Part shown: one piece after another, positions 13,341 through 21,350 of the stretch
How positions within the stretch are numbered: the first letter of the stretch is position 1
How the letters are laid out: the number at the start of each line of letters is the position of its first letter
Assembly: GCF_026627445.1 (NCBI RefSeq)
Contig: NZ_JAPNLJ010000055.1
Location: forward strand, 1 to 41,280
Source of the DNA: Streptomyces sp. H27-H1
GTDB taxonomy: Bacteria > Actinomycetota > Actinomycetes > Streptomycetales > Streptomycetaceae
Length of the DNA stretch: 41,280 nt
Reading direction: 5' to 3'
Notes under the pieces: model-generated
What the model saw: the letters and a program-made list of their open reading frames with translations, nothing else
Told to the model about the DNA's origin: nothing
Databases searched by the model: none
Program-made: the position numbers and the translations under genes

Positions 13341-16296
13341 ACAGCCCGGCCCCGCTCACGTGGGTGCCCCGGTACAGCTCGATCACCAGCTCCTCCAGGG
13401 GTGCGAGCGGCGACAGGTCCACGGTACCCAGGCACTCGTTCAGCACCAGCCGGCGCAGAGCGCGGAACTCGCGGAGCGCCTCCAGCGTGCCCTCCAGTGC
13501 GCACCGGATCAGCACGAGACGGGTGAGGCGCTCGTACGGCAGGAGCGCCGCGGCCGAGACCGGCGCGGCATGCCGGATCCGCAGGCTGTCCAGGCCCGTC
13601 AGCGGCAGTGACCGCACCAGCTGCCGGTACTGGCCGCTCCCGGCGACCGTCAGCGTCTCCACCCCCGGCCACCGCTCGATCCCGTCGAGCGTCATCCGGC
13701 GGGCGCCCTGCCACAGGTGCAGCGAGGTCAGCCCGGGCCCGGCCGGGACGTCTCCGATCCGCCGCTCCTGCGGCTCGAAACCGATCACCAGCGAGCGCAG
13801 CCCCGGTACCCCGGCCAGCGGGGCGAGTGACAGGTCGTCGCGCAGGTAGCCGAAGGCGAGGCTGTCCGCCTCCAGTTCGCCCACCACCTCGATGCCCGTC
13901 ACCTTCGGGCAGTCCAGGACGCCCAGGTGGCGCAGTGACGGCTGCCCGGCCAGCGGCGACAGATCGCTCAGCAGCGCATTGCGGTGCATGGTCAGCGACT
14001 CCAGGTCCCGCCGCCCGGAGATCTCCCGCGGGACCGGGCCGTCCCAGGTGACGTGCAGCCGGCGGATGTGCGGCAGCCGGTCCAGGGCCCGAAGCTGTTC
14101 GCCCGTGCGGACGTGCAGGTGGGCCGTGCGCATGGGGGCGTCGGCCAGCACCGAGTCCACGTAGGCGTCGATCGGGAACCGCCCCCAGGAGTCGGACAGT
14201 TCGCGTTCCACCCCGTACCGCTCGTCCGCCCGGAAACCCGCGACCACCTGGAGCGCCCGGTCGCCGCCGACCAGCGCCGCCGTACGGATGGTCGCGGCGG
14301 CCTCGTCCTCGGTGAGCCCGGCGGGCTCGGGCAGGAGCTCCAGCACCAGCTCGCCCGCCTTGGCCAGCTCCCCGGCCTGGCTCGGGGAGCGCGGCGGCAG
14401 CAGCAGCGCCGTACGGGCCTCCACCTCGCGCCAGACCTCCGGGTCCAGCTCCGGCGCGTGCTCCAGACAGGCGGCCGCGAGCAGCACCAGCCGGCTGCGG
14501 TCGCCTTCGGACTGGTCGGCGCGCTTGAGCAACTGCCGCAGCAAGTGGGCGCGTTCATCGGGGCGGGCATGCCCCACCGCCATCCGGACCACGTTGTCCC
14601 AGGTGTCCTCGTGGGCATTGCGCACCAGGACACCGAAGTCCCGTGCCTCCACGGCCGCCTTGGCGCCGAGGTAGTCCTGGAAGGTGCGGTGGACGAACAG
14701 CACGGAGCCCGGTACCGGCTCCCGGAGCAGCCCGCTGCGGATCAGCAGGTGCCGGAACACCGTCTGCGCGCTGCCCTGCGCCTTGACCTGAGGCATGGCG
14801 TCGAGCGATTCGGCGATCATCCTGATCGCCTCCTCGGCGGAGGCCTCCACCTGCCCGTTGCGGATCAGCCAGTACGCGAGCCGCTGGAGCAGCAGGGTCT
14901 GCTCGTCCCGGCTGAGGTAGACGCCCTCGACCCCGGAGATGTCCCGTTCGCTGTCGCGGCGGATCAAGAGCATGTCCAGCGCCGCGTCGTAGAGTTCCTT
15001 TCGGGCCCGGGGCAGGTGCATCCGGCGGTCCCGGTTCAGGGCGCACAGCAGGGCGCACATCAGCGGGTTCGTCGCGAGCCGGCCCAGGTCCCGGCGGGTG
15101 CCCACGGCCTGCAGGAGCGCCTTCTCGTACCGGTCGAGCAGCTCCCCCTCCCGGCCGGCGCCCTCGCCGTCCGCTTCCGCGCGGGCGGAGTCGTGCCAGT
15201 GCGTGATGAAGGCGCCGACGTCGTCGCGTTCCATCGGCAGCAGGGCGAGCGAGGAGAAGCCCTGGGCGGTGAGCCAGTCCTCCGGTACGGCCGAGGGGCG
15301 GGTGGTGACCACGAAGCGGGCCGCCGGATAGGCGGTGAGCAGCTCCCGGAGCCAGGACTCGGTCCGGCTGCGCAGGCGCGGCGGCACCTCGTCGACCCCG
15401 TCGAGAAGGACCAGCGCCCGCCCGGCGGAGAGGAGTTGTGCGACCCAGCCCTCCGGGGCGGTCAGTGGGACACCGGTCGCGGTCAGCCAGTCCTCGGGCA
15501 GGGGGAGCCCGGCGGGGGAGTTGAAGGAGCGCAGCGGCAGGACGAAGGGGACCAGGGTGTTCCAGTCGCGCAGCCGGGGCCCGAAGCTGCTGCGGGCGGC
15601 GTTCAGGGCCAGCCACTGGACGAGGGTGCTCTTGCCCGAGCCGGCCGGGCCGCGCAGCAGGATCCGCTCCACGGCGTTCAGGGCCACCTCGGCCTTGACC
15701 GGTGCCTGCAGCCCGGGATCCTCCAGGAGCTGCCCGCCGCTGACCGCGAGGCTGATGTAGGCGAGGTCCAGGGGCCAGTCCTGGCGGGCCTGGCTGAAAG
15801 TCAGCCCGAACAGCTGGATCCGGGCCTGGGCCCTGGCCACGTACCGAGTGTACTCCTCCTCGAAGCGGGCCGCCGCGTCGGCCGCGCCCGGGGCCGGCGT
15901 GCCCTCGCTCCCGGCGCCCTCGCTCCCGCCCGCCGCCCGGCACAGGGCGAACAGCTCCCGGTAGGCGGCCCGCGCCGCCGGGCTCAGGGAGGCCTCCAGT
16001 GCGGGCACCGGGCCGGGGTCCGCGGCGAAGAGGGCCCGGGCCTCCCGCGGGCCCAGCGCGGCGAAGGCCTCGCCGACGGCGGCCACCGCCGCCAGCCGGT
16101 CGGGTTCCGCGAGCTCCCGGGCCGCCCCGGTCAGCCGGGCCGCCAGCTCGTGCGCGAGGCGTCGTACCGCGGGGTCTCCCGGTTTCGCGGGCCTGAGCCG
16201 GCGCGCCGCTCCCGGCCGGGACCTCGCCAATGCCAGCGCGACCGCCTCGGCCGTCCTTGAGGCCACCGCCTCGAAACCCGCCCCGAAGTCCGTCAT
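13309..16296 (-). CDS. NACHT-domain STAND NTPase with C-terminal leucine-rich repeats (bacterial NLR-like)
   Basis: A 995-residue protein. Residues about 1-200 are an Ala-rich helical region without a recognised enzymatic effector. The NACHT NTPase has Walker A GPAGSGKST (about 216-224), Walker B ALVLLDGVDEV (about 294-304), a sensor-like FVVTTRPS and a downstream winged-helix/GxP region (RLATNPLMCALLCALNRD). The C-terminal third is a degenerate LRR sensor (SLTMHRNALLSDLSPLAGQPSLRHLGVLDCP, LRRLVLNECLGTVDLSPLAPLEELVIEL). This is the NLR plan, and some bacterial NACHT proteins defend against phage. ATG 16296 is preferred to 16302 because GGAGGG is seven bases away. Its neighbours give no separate effector. 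Confidence 0.9.
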   Translation of the reverse strand: MTDFGAGFEAVASRTAEAVALALARSRPGAARRLRPAKPGDPAVRRLAHELAARLTGAARELAEPDRLAAVAAVGEAFAALGPREARALFAADPGPVPALEASLSPAARAAYRELFALCRAAGGSEGAGSEGTPAPGAADAAARFEEEYTRYVARAQARIQLFGLTFSQARQDWPLDLAYISLAVSGGQLLEDPGLQAPVKAEVALNAVERILLRGPAGSGKSTLVQWLALNAARSSFGPRLRDWNTLVPFVLPLRSFNSPAGLPLPEDWLTATGVPLTAPEGWVAQLLSAGRALVLLDGVDEVPPRLRSRTESWLRELLTAYPAARFVVTTRPSAVPEDWLTAQGFSSLALLPMERDDVGAFITHWHDSARAEADGEGAGREGELLDRYEKALLQAVGTRRDLGRLATNPLMCALLCALNRDRRMHLPRARKELYDAALDMLLIRRDSERDISGVEGVYLSRDEQTLLLQRLAYWLIRNGQVEASAEEAIRMIAESLDAMPQVKAQGSAQTVFRHLLIRSGLLREPVPGSVLFVHRTFQDYLGAKAAVEARDFGVLVRNAHEDTWDNVVRMAVGHARPDERAHLLRQLLKRADQSEGDRSRLVLLAAACLEHAPELDPEVWREVEARTALLLPPRSPSQAGELAKAGELVLELLPEPAGLTEDEAAATIRTAALVGGDRALQVVAGFRADERYGVERELSDSWGRFPIDAYVDSVLADAPMRTAHLHVRTGEQLRALDRLPHIRRLHVTWDGPVPREISGRRDLESLTMHRNALLSDLSPLAGQPSLRHLGVLDCPKVTGIEVVGELEADSLAFGYLRDDLSLAPLAGVPGLRSLVIGFEPQERRIGDVPAGPGLTSLHLWQGARRMTLDGIERWPGVETLTVAGSGQYRQLVRSLPLTGLDSLRIRHAAPVSAAALLPYERLTRLVLIRCALEGTLEALREFRALRRLVLNECLGTVDLSPLAPLEELVIELYRGTHVSGAGLFPPERLVRRD

Positions 16297-16350
16297 CCCC
16301 ATGCCCTCCCCCTGGCCCGGATGCCCTCACCCGGAAGCATCTCGTGAACC

Positions 16351-16383
16351 GTCGGTAACACCGATGGATACCGATCGGTAACA
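16351..16383. promoter_or_regulatory. Operator-like cluster: TCGGTAACA direct repeats and palindrome TACCGATCGGTA
   Basis: The sequence between the NACHT gene and the divergent desaturase gene holds TCGGTAACA at 16352-16360 and again at 16375-16383. The perfect 12-bp palindrome TACCGATCGGTA (16369-16380) overlaps the second copy. The density of symmetry suggests a repressor site, possibly TetR-type, controlling one or both divergent genes. No cognate regulator gene is adjacent. Confidence 0.5.
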
Positions 16384-16424
16384 ACCTCTAGCCGAGCCCC
16401 CGAACCCGCCTCTATGGTGCGGAC

Positions 16425-17321
16425 ATGCCGAACCTGCCCGATGTCGTGCTGTGGTCCATACCCGCCTTCGTCCTGCTCACCGTCGTCGAGCTCGTGAGCT
16501 ACCGCATCCATCCCGACGAGGACGCCGCCGGGTACGAGACCAAGGACGCCGTCACCAGCCTCGGCATGGGGATCGGCAGCCTCGGCTTCGACTTCCTCTG
16601 GAAGATCCCGATCCTCGCGATCTACACCGCGCTCTACGAGCTCACCCCGCTCCGCGTCCCCGTCCTGTGGTGGACCGTTCCGCTGATGCTGCTCGCCCAG
16701 GACTTCCTCTACTACTGGCAGCACCGGGGCCACCACGTCATCCGGATCCTGTGGGCCTGCCACGTCGTCCACCACAGCAGCCGCAAGTTCAACCTCACCA
16801 CCGCCCTGCGCCAGCCCTGGACCAGCGCCACCTCCTGGCCGTTCTATCTCCCGATGATCGCGCTGGGCGTACACCCGGCCGCCATCGCCTTCTGCTACTC
16901 GGTCAACCTCGTCTACCAGTTCTGGATCCACACCGAGCGCATCGACAAACTGCCCCGCCCCGTGGAGTTCGTCTTCAACTCGCCCTCCCACCACCGTGTC
17001 CACCACGCCTCCCAAGGCGGCTACCTGGACCGGAACTTCGGCGGCATCCTGATCATCTGGGACCGGATGTTCGGCTCCTGGGCAGGTGAGACCGACAAGC
17101 CCGTCTTCGGCCTCACCAAGAACATCGCCACCCACAACCCGCTGCGCGTCGCCACCCACGAGTACGCCTCCATCGCCCGCGACGTACGCTCCGCCGCCAC
17201 CTGGCGCGAGCGCGCCGGCCGCGTGTTCCGCGGCCCCGGCTGGCAGCCCGCGCAGGCCGCCCCGTCCGCGCAGGCCGCCCCGTCCGAGGCGCCCGCGCCC
17301 ACCCCGGAGCACGCCGCGTGA
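16425..17321 (+). CDS. Sterol desaturase / fatty-acid hydroxylase family membrane protein
   Basis: A 298-residue integral membrane di-iron oxygenase. The His-box ligands are clear: QHRGHH (His100, 103, 104), HVVHHSS (His113, 116, 117) and SHHRVHHA (His189, 190, 193, 194). Hydrophobic segments surround residues 8-25, 50-72 and 78-97. Members hydroxylate or desaturate lipids such as sterols, carotenoids or alkylglycerols; the substrate here is unknown. The tail is Ala/Pro-rich with a short duplicated AQAAPS unit. The next gene overlaps by 4 bp and encodes a lysoplasmalogenase-like protein, so ether-lipid chemistry is an attractive guess, but only that. Confidence 0.9.
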   Translation: MPNLPDVVLWSIPAFVLLTVVELVSYRIHPDEDAAGYETKDAVTSLGMGIGSLGFDFLWKIPILAIYTALYELTPLRVPVLWWTVPLMLLAQDFLYYWQHRGHHVIRILWACHVVHHSSRKFNLTTALRQPWTSATSWPFYLPMIALGVHPAAIAFCYSVNLVYQFWIHTERIDKLPRPVEFVFNSPSHHRVHHASQGGYLDRNFGGILIIWDRMFGSWAGETDKPVFGLTKNIATHNPLRVATHEYASIARDVRSAATWRERAGRVFRGPGWQPAQAAPSAQAAPSEAPAPTPEHAA

Positions 17322-18043
17322 GCGCCACCGGATCCACCGAGCGCGCGCGGTCCCGTACGCCGTCCTGGGCGCGTCCCGCCGTCCCCCCGGCCCCGGGCTT
17401 CGCCGGCCGGGCGCTGCTCCTCGCCTTCGCCGCCGCCACCGCCCTGGACCTCGGATCCCTGCTGGCGGGCTGGCACACCGGGCACCTCGTCGCCAAGCCG
17501 CTGCTGATGCCGCTGCTCGTCGGGTACGTGATCACCCGCCGCGCCCCCCGCCTGCTGATCGCGGCCCTGCTGTTCGGCTGGGGCGGGGACCTGGCCCTGC
17601 TCTTCGACGCAGATCCCGCCTTCCTGATCGGCATGGGCTCCTTCGCCGCCGGGCACGTCTGCTACCTCCTGCTCTTCGGCCGCCGCCGGACGGGCCCCCT
17701 GCTCGGGGCCGCCTACGCCGCCGCGCTGCTGTCCACCGTCACGCTGCTCTGGGGCGACCTGCCCGCGGAACTGCGGATCCCGGTCGCGGGGTACAGCCTG
17801 CTGCTCACCGCCATGGCCTACCGCTCCAGCGCACTGGGGCGCCGGGCCGGTCTCGGCGGGGCGCTGTTCCTGCTGTCCGACACGCTCATCGCCACCGGGG
17901 TCGCCGAGTGGCCCCAGCTGCCCCGCGCGGACTTCTGGGTCATGGCCACGTACGTGGCGGCCCAGTACCTGCTGGCCACGGGCGCACTCGCGGCGCAGCG
18001 GGCGTACGGTGGGGAGGCCCTACAGGGCTCAACCATCGTCTAG
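17318..18043 (+). CDS. Lysoplasmalogenase (YhhN/TMEM86) family membrane protein
   Basis: A 241-residue protein with about eight hydrophobic helices. Family landmarks are LLMPLLVGYVITRR, LLFGWGGDLALLF, FLIGMGSFAAGHVCYLLLF and a late LFLLSDTLIA motif. The paired acidic residues in GWGGDLALLF and LSDTLIA are the proposed catalytic Asp residues of YhhN/TMEM86 enzymes, which hydrolyse the vinyl-ether bond of lysoplasmalogen. It starts with GTG overlapping the desaturase stop and is translationally coupled to it. The ADH gene follows after 18 bp. The enzymatic role is from the family; bacterial members are poorly tested. Confidence 0.88.
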   Translation: MSATGSTERARSRTPSWARPAVPPAPGFAGRALLLAFAAATALDLGSLLAGWHTGHLVAKPLLMPLLVGYVITRRAPRLLIAALLFGWGGDLALLFDADPAFLIGMGSFAAGHVCYLLLFGRRRTGPLLGAAYAAALLSTVTLLWGDLPAELRIPVAGYSLLLTAMAYRSSALGRRAGLGGALFLLSDTLIATGVAEWPQLPRADFWVMATYVAAQYLLATGALAAQRAYGGEALQGSTIV

Positions 18044-18061
18044 CCGGAGGGCTGCACCACC

Positions 18062-19105
18062 ATGCGCGCCACCGTCATCCACGCCCCGCACGACATCCGC
18101 GTGGAGGAGGTGCCCGACGCTGCGATCCAGCGCCCCGAGGACGCCGTCGTCCGCGTCCTGCGTGCCTGTATCTGCGGCAGCGACCTGTGGGCCTACCGCG
18201 GCGAAGCCAAGCGCCAGCCGGGCCAGCGTATCGGCCACGAGTTCCTCGGCATCGTCGAGGAGACCGGCTCCGCCGTCTCGGGCCTGCGCGCCGGAGACCT
18301 CGTCGTCGCCCCCTTCATGTGGTCCGACGGCACCTGCGCCTACTGCTCCGAGGGCCTCCACACCTCCTGCGAGCACGGCGGCTTCTGGGGCTCGGTCGGC
18401 CACGACGGTGGCCAGGGCGAGGCCGTCCGGGTCCCGCACGCCGACGGCACGTTGGTGAAGCTGCCGGCCGACGCCGCCTCCGACGACCACCTGCTGACCG
18501 CGCTGCTCGCGCTGTCCGACGTCATGGGAACCGGCCACCACGCCGCACTCGGCGCGGGGGTCCGCAAGGGCTCCACGGTCGCCGTCGTCGGCGACGGCGC
18601 CGTCGGCCTGTGCGGGGTCCTCGCGGCCAAGCGTCTGGGCGCCGAGCGGATCATCGCACTGGGCCGCCACACCGTCCGTACGGACATCGCGAAGCTCTTC
18701 GGGGCCACCGACGTGGTCGCCGAGCGCGGCGAGGCCGCCGAGGCGGCCGTCCGCGAGCTCACCGGCGGCCAGGGCGCCCACTCGGTCATCGAGGCGGTCG
18801 GTACCGAGCAGTCCATGCGCACCGCCGTGAACATCGCCCGGGACGGCGGGGCCATCGGCTACGTCGGTGTCCCGCACGGCAGCGGGACCGGCCTCGACCT
18901 CGGTGTCATGTTCGACCGCAACCTCACCCTGCGCGGCGGGGTCGCGCCGGTCCGCGCGTACATCCCGGAGCTGCTGGAGGACGTGCTCAGCGGCGCGATC
19001 GACCCGTCGCCCGTCTTCGACCGGGCCGTCACCCTCGACGAGGTCCCGGACGGCTACCGGGCGATGGACGACCGCAGCGCGCTGAAGGTGCTCATCCAGC
19101 TGTAG
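18062..19105 (+). CDS. Zinc-dependent alcohol dehydrogenase (MDR superfamily)
   Basis: A 347-residue medium-chain dehydrogenase. The catalytic zinc region includes Cys in ACICGSDLW and GHEFLG (His-Glu). The structural zinc lobe reads SDGTCAYCSEGLHTSC, in which the usual first Cys of the four is replaced by Asp, a variant seen in related Streptomyces enzymes. The Rossmann nucleotide motif is VVGDGAVGLCG, followed by a basic region (GRHTVR) that would suit NADP. A GGAGG-type ribosome site precedes the ATG. It follows the desaturase/lysoplasmalogenase pair closely and is probably co-transcribed. Substrate unknown. Confidence 0.9.
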   Translation: MRATVIHAPHDIRVEEVPDAAIQRPEDAVVRVLRACICGSDLWAYRGEAKRQPGQRIGHEFLGIVEETGSAVSGLRAGDLVVAPFMWSDGTCAYCSEGLHTSCEHGGFWGSVGHDGGQGEAVRVPHADGTLVKLPADAASDDHLLTALLALSDVMGTGHHAALGAGVRKGSTVAVVGDGAVGLCGVLAAKRLGAERIIALGRHTVRTDIAKLFGATDVVAERGEAAEAAVRELTGGQGAHSVIEAVGTEQSMRTAVNIARDGGAIGYVGVPHGSGTGLDLGVMFDRNLTLRGGVAPVRAYIPELLEDVLSGAIDPSPVFDRAVTLDEVPDGYRAMDDRSALKVLIQL

Positions 19106-19129
19106 GGCCCGCCGCCCCGCGGGGCGCAG

Positions 19130-19168
19130 CAGGGGCCGGCCCGGGGGATCACCCCGGGCCGGCCCCTG
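19130..19168. terminator. Bidirectional terminator hairpin, 17-bp perfect stem
   Basis: Arms 19130-19146 and 19152-19168 are exact complements around a 5-base loop (GATCA). It lies between the convergent ADH and subtilase genes. Confidence 0.85.
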
Positions 19169-19184
19169 CGTCATGTCCGAGCGG

Positions 19185-20732
19185 TTACTTCACGGCCTTC
19201 AGCGCGTCGACCACGCCGTAGCCGTAGTAGCCGGTCTGGCCCCACTTGCTGTTGCAGGTGGTGGCGTCGACCAGGACGCCCGTGGCGTCGTAGACCTGCT
19301 CGGGGCAGGCCGTCTTGGTGGCCTGGCCCTTGAGCATGGCCTGGAGCTGCGAGGGGCTCGCCCACGGGTGGCGGCTCTTGAGCAGGGCCGCGACACCGGC
19401 GACGTGCGGGCCGGCCATCGAGGTGCCCTGCTTGTAGCCGTAGCCGCCGCCCGGGACGGTGGACAGCACGCGGCCGTTGGCGTCCGGGGTGGCGGGGATC
19501 TGCCACTTGTCGCCGCCGGGGGCCGCGACGTCGACGACGCCCAGACCGTAGGTGGAGTAGTACGACTTGAAGCCCTGGTCGCCGGTCGCGCTCACCGTGA
19601 CCACGCCCGGGAGCTGGGTGGGCAGGTCCAGGCAGACGTGCGGGTCGATGGTGCGCGTCACCGGGGTGGTGTCGTTCGGGCTGGTCTCGTCCACGATCGC
19701 GTTGGACGCCAGGTCGTGGTTCGAGTTGCCGGCCGAGGCCACGCTCAGCACACCCTTGCGCTCCGCGTACTTCGTCGCTCGGCCGAGGGCCTCCACCAGA
19801 GCCTTCTGGTCGTCGTCCGCCTTGCAGTTGTAGAGCCAGGGGTCGACGTAGTAGCTGTTGTTGGTCACCTCGATCCCCTTCTCGGCGGCGAACATGAAGC
19901 CACAGACGACCGCCTCGGTGTAGAAGAGGCTGGTCGCGGGCTCGCTCACCTTGATCGCGGCGACCTGGACGCCGGGCGCCACGCCGCTGATGCCGATCCC
20001 GTTGCGAGCGGCGGCTATGGTGCCCGCCACGTGGGTGCCGTGGTCGCTGCCGTCGGCGTACGGACGCCAGGCGCCCTCGGTGGTGTCGGCGACGCCGCCG
20101 ACACAGTTCGCGGACTGGCCCTTGGAGAAGTTCGGGGCGAGATCCGGATGGGTGTCGTCGACACCCGTGTCGATGACGCCCACCGTGACGTTCCGGCTGC
20201 CATCGTTGATCTTGTGAGCCTCGTCGGCCTTGATCGCCCGCAGGTCCCACTGGTTGGACTCCAGGGGTTCCTGTCCGTCCGTGGCGCTCGCCGCCGCCTT
20301 GGCGGCGTCCGCGTCGCTCAGCCGCTGGGTGGTGCCCTCCTCGGTGGTCTGCACCACCGACAGGGGAGCGGTCCGGGTGGCGCCGACGGACACGAACAGC
20401 TCGCGCTGTGCGCGGAGCTGCTTGGCGAACTCCGGGTTCTGCGAGTGGGCTACGACCACTCCGATCTGCTCGTACGCGATCACGACCGTGCCACCGGCCC
20501 GCGTAATGGCCTTCTTCGCCTGCTTCATGCTGCCGTACGCGTTCAGGTTGGCCACGTACGACAGCTTGGGGCCGGAGGTGTCGGGCGTGGCGGTGGCCGA
20601 AGCGTCCGCCGTCATGCCGACGGGGGCGGCGGAAGCCGCGACCGAGGGCAGGAAGGCGAGCGAGGCGGTGAGCGCCAAGCCGACCGGAACGGCGAGGGCG
20701 CGCCGCCGGCGACCGGTTCCCAGATGAGCCAT
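19185..20732 (-). CDS. Secreted S8 family serine peptidase (subtilase)
   Basis: A 515-residue precursor. The signal peptide has a basic head (GRRRRALA), a hydrophobic core and an AASAAP-type cleavage region near residue 36. An inhibitor-I9-like propeptide runs to about 160. The catalytic triad is visible: Asp188 in VGVIDTGVDDTHPDLAP, His231 in DHGTHVAGTIA and Ser438 in GTSMAGPHVAG; the oxyanion Asn is in SAGNSN. Several Cys suggest disulphides outside the cell. GTGGAG precedes the ATG. It ends at a shared terminator opposite the ADH gene. It is probably an extracellular nutritional or processing protease. Confidence 0.93.
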   Translation of the reverse strand: MAHLGTGRRRRALAVPVGLALTASLAFLPSVAASAAPVGMTADASATATPDTSGPKLSYVANLNAYGSMKQAKKAITRAGGTVVIAYEQIGVVVAHSQNPEFAKQLRAQRELFVSVGATRTAPLSVVQTTEEGTTQRLSDADAAKAAASATDGQEPLESNQWDLRAIKADEAHKINDGSRNVTVGVIDTGVDDTHPDLAPNFSKGQSANCVGGVADTTEGAWRPYADGSDHGTHVAGTIAAARNGIGISGVAPGVQVAAIKVSEPATSLFYTEAVVCGFMFAAEKGIEVTNNSYYVDPWLYNCKADDDQKALVEALGRATKYAERKGVLSVASAGNSNHDLASNAIVDETSPNDTTPVTRTIDPHVCLDLPTQLPGVVTVSATGDQGFKSYYSTYGLGVVDVAAPGGDKWQIPATPDANGRVLSTVPGGGYGYKQGTSMAGPHVAGVAALLKSRHPWASPSQLQAMLKGQATKTACPEQVYDATGVLVDATTCNSKWGQTGYYGYGVVDALKAVK

Positions 20733-20984
20733 GGGTTCTCCACATCATCGTGAAAAAGCCGCGCGGGCGCGGTCGCGCCCGACGGGTTCCACGTGAACCT
20801 AGTGCCGCCGTTCGACTTTGCGCCATCAGTTCGAGAAATCAGTTCCCAGAGAAACAACAGGTGTTGAACCGCCCCGATGCGCCGGCCGTGCCGTTGACAG
20901 GGGGGATCGGCACCGTCATCCCCCCACACGGAGGTTGTTTTGTCCGTCGTCCCCACCGCACCCGCTTCACAAGGAGAGTCCCCC

Positions 20985-21350
20985 GTGACCACCGAAGCAG
21001 CGCCGCCCCCGGGCAGCGCGGGAACGCCGCCGGCGCACCCCTCGGCCGACGAGTTCGTACGCGTCCAGCAGAGCCAGGAGTTCGCCGACCTGCGCCACGC
21101 CCACCGGTCCTTCGCCTTCCCGCTCACCGTGGCGTTCATCGCCTGGTACCTGCTCTACGTCCTGCTCTCCAACTACGCGGGCGGCTTCATGGGGACGAAG
21201 CTCTTCGGCAACATCAACGTCGCCCTCGTCCTGGGCCTCGGCCAGTTCGCGACGACCTTCCTCATCGCCTGGCTGTACTCGCGCCACGCGGCGGCCAAGC
21301 TCGACCCCAAGGCCTCGGCCATCAAGGCAAGGATGGAGGCGGGCGAATGA
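20985..21350 (+). CDS. DUF485 domain membrane protein, partner of the symporter
   Basis: A 121-residue protein with the DUF485 pattern: FADLRHAHRSFAFPLTVAFIAWYLLYVLLSNY (first helix) and a second helix NVALVLGLGQFATTFLIAWLYSRHA. DUF485 proteins are nearly always encoded immediately before ActP-type acetate symporters and are thought to be accessory subunits. The GTG chosen follows AAGGAG with good spacing. An in-frame TTG 45 bases upstream also has a GGAGG-like site and would add 15 residues, so the start is open. Its stop overlaps the symporter ATG. A perfect TTGACA lies upstream at 20894-20899, but no good -10 follows it. Confidence 0.9.
   Translation: MTTEAAPPPGSAGTPPAHPSADEFVRVQQSQEFADLRHAHRSFAFPLTVAFIAWYLLYVLLSNYAGGFMGTKLFGNINVALVLGLGQFATTFLIAWLYSRHAAAKLDPKASAIKARMEAGE

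Noticed and set aside
20894..20922. TTGACA as the -35 of a promoter for the DUF485-symporter operon
   Set aside because: The -35 is perfect, but no acceptable -10 is found 16-19 bases downstream, so no promoter is called.
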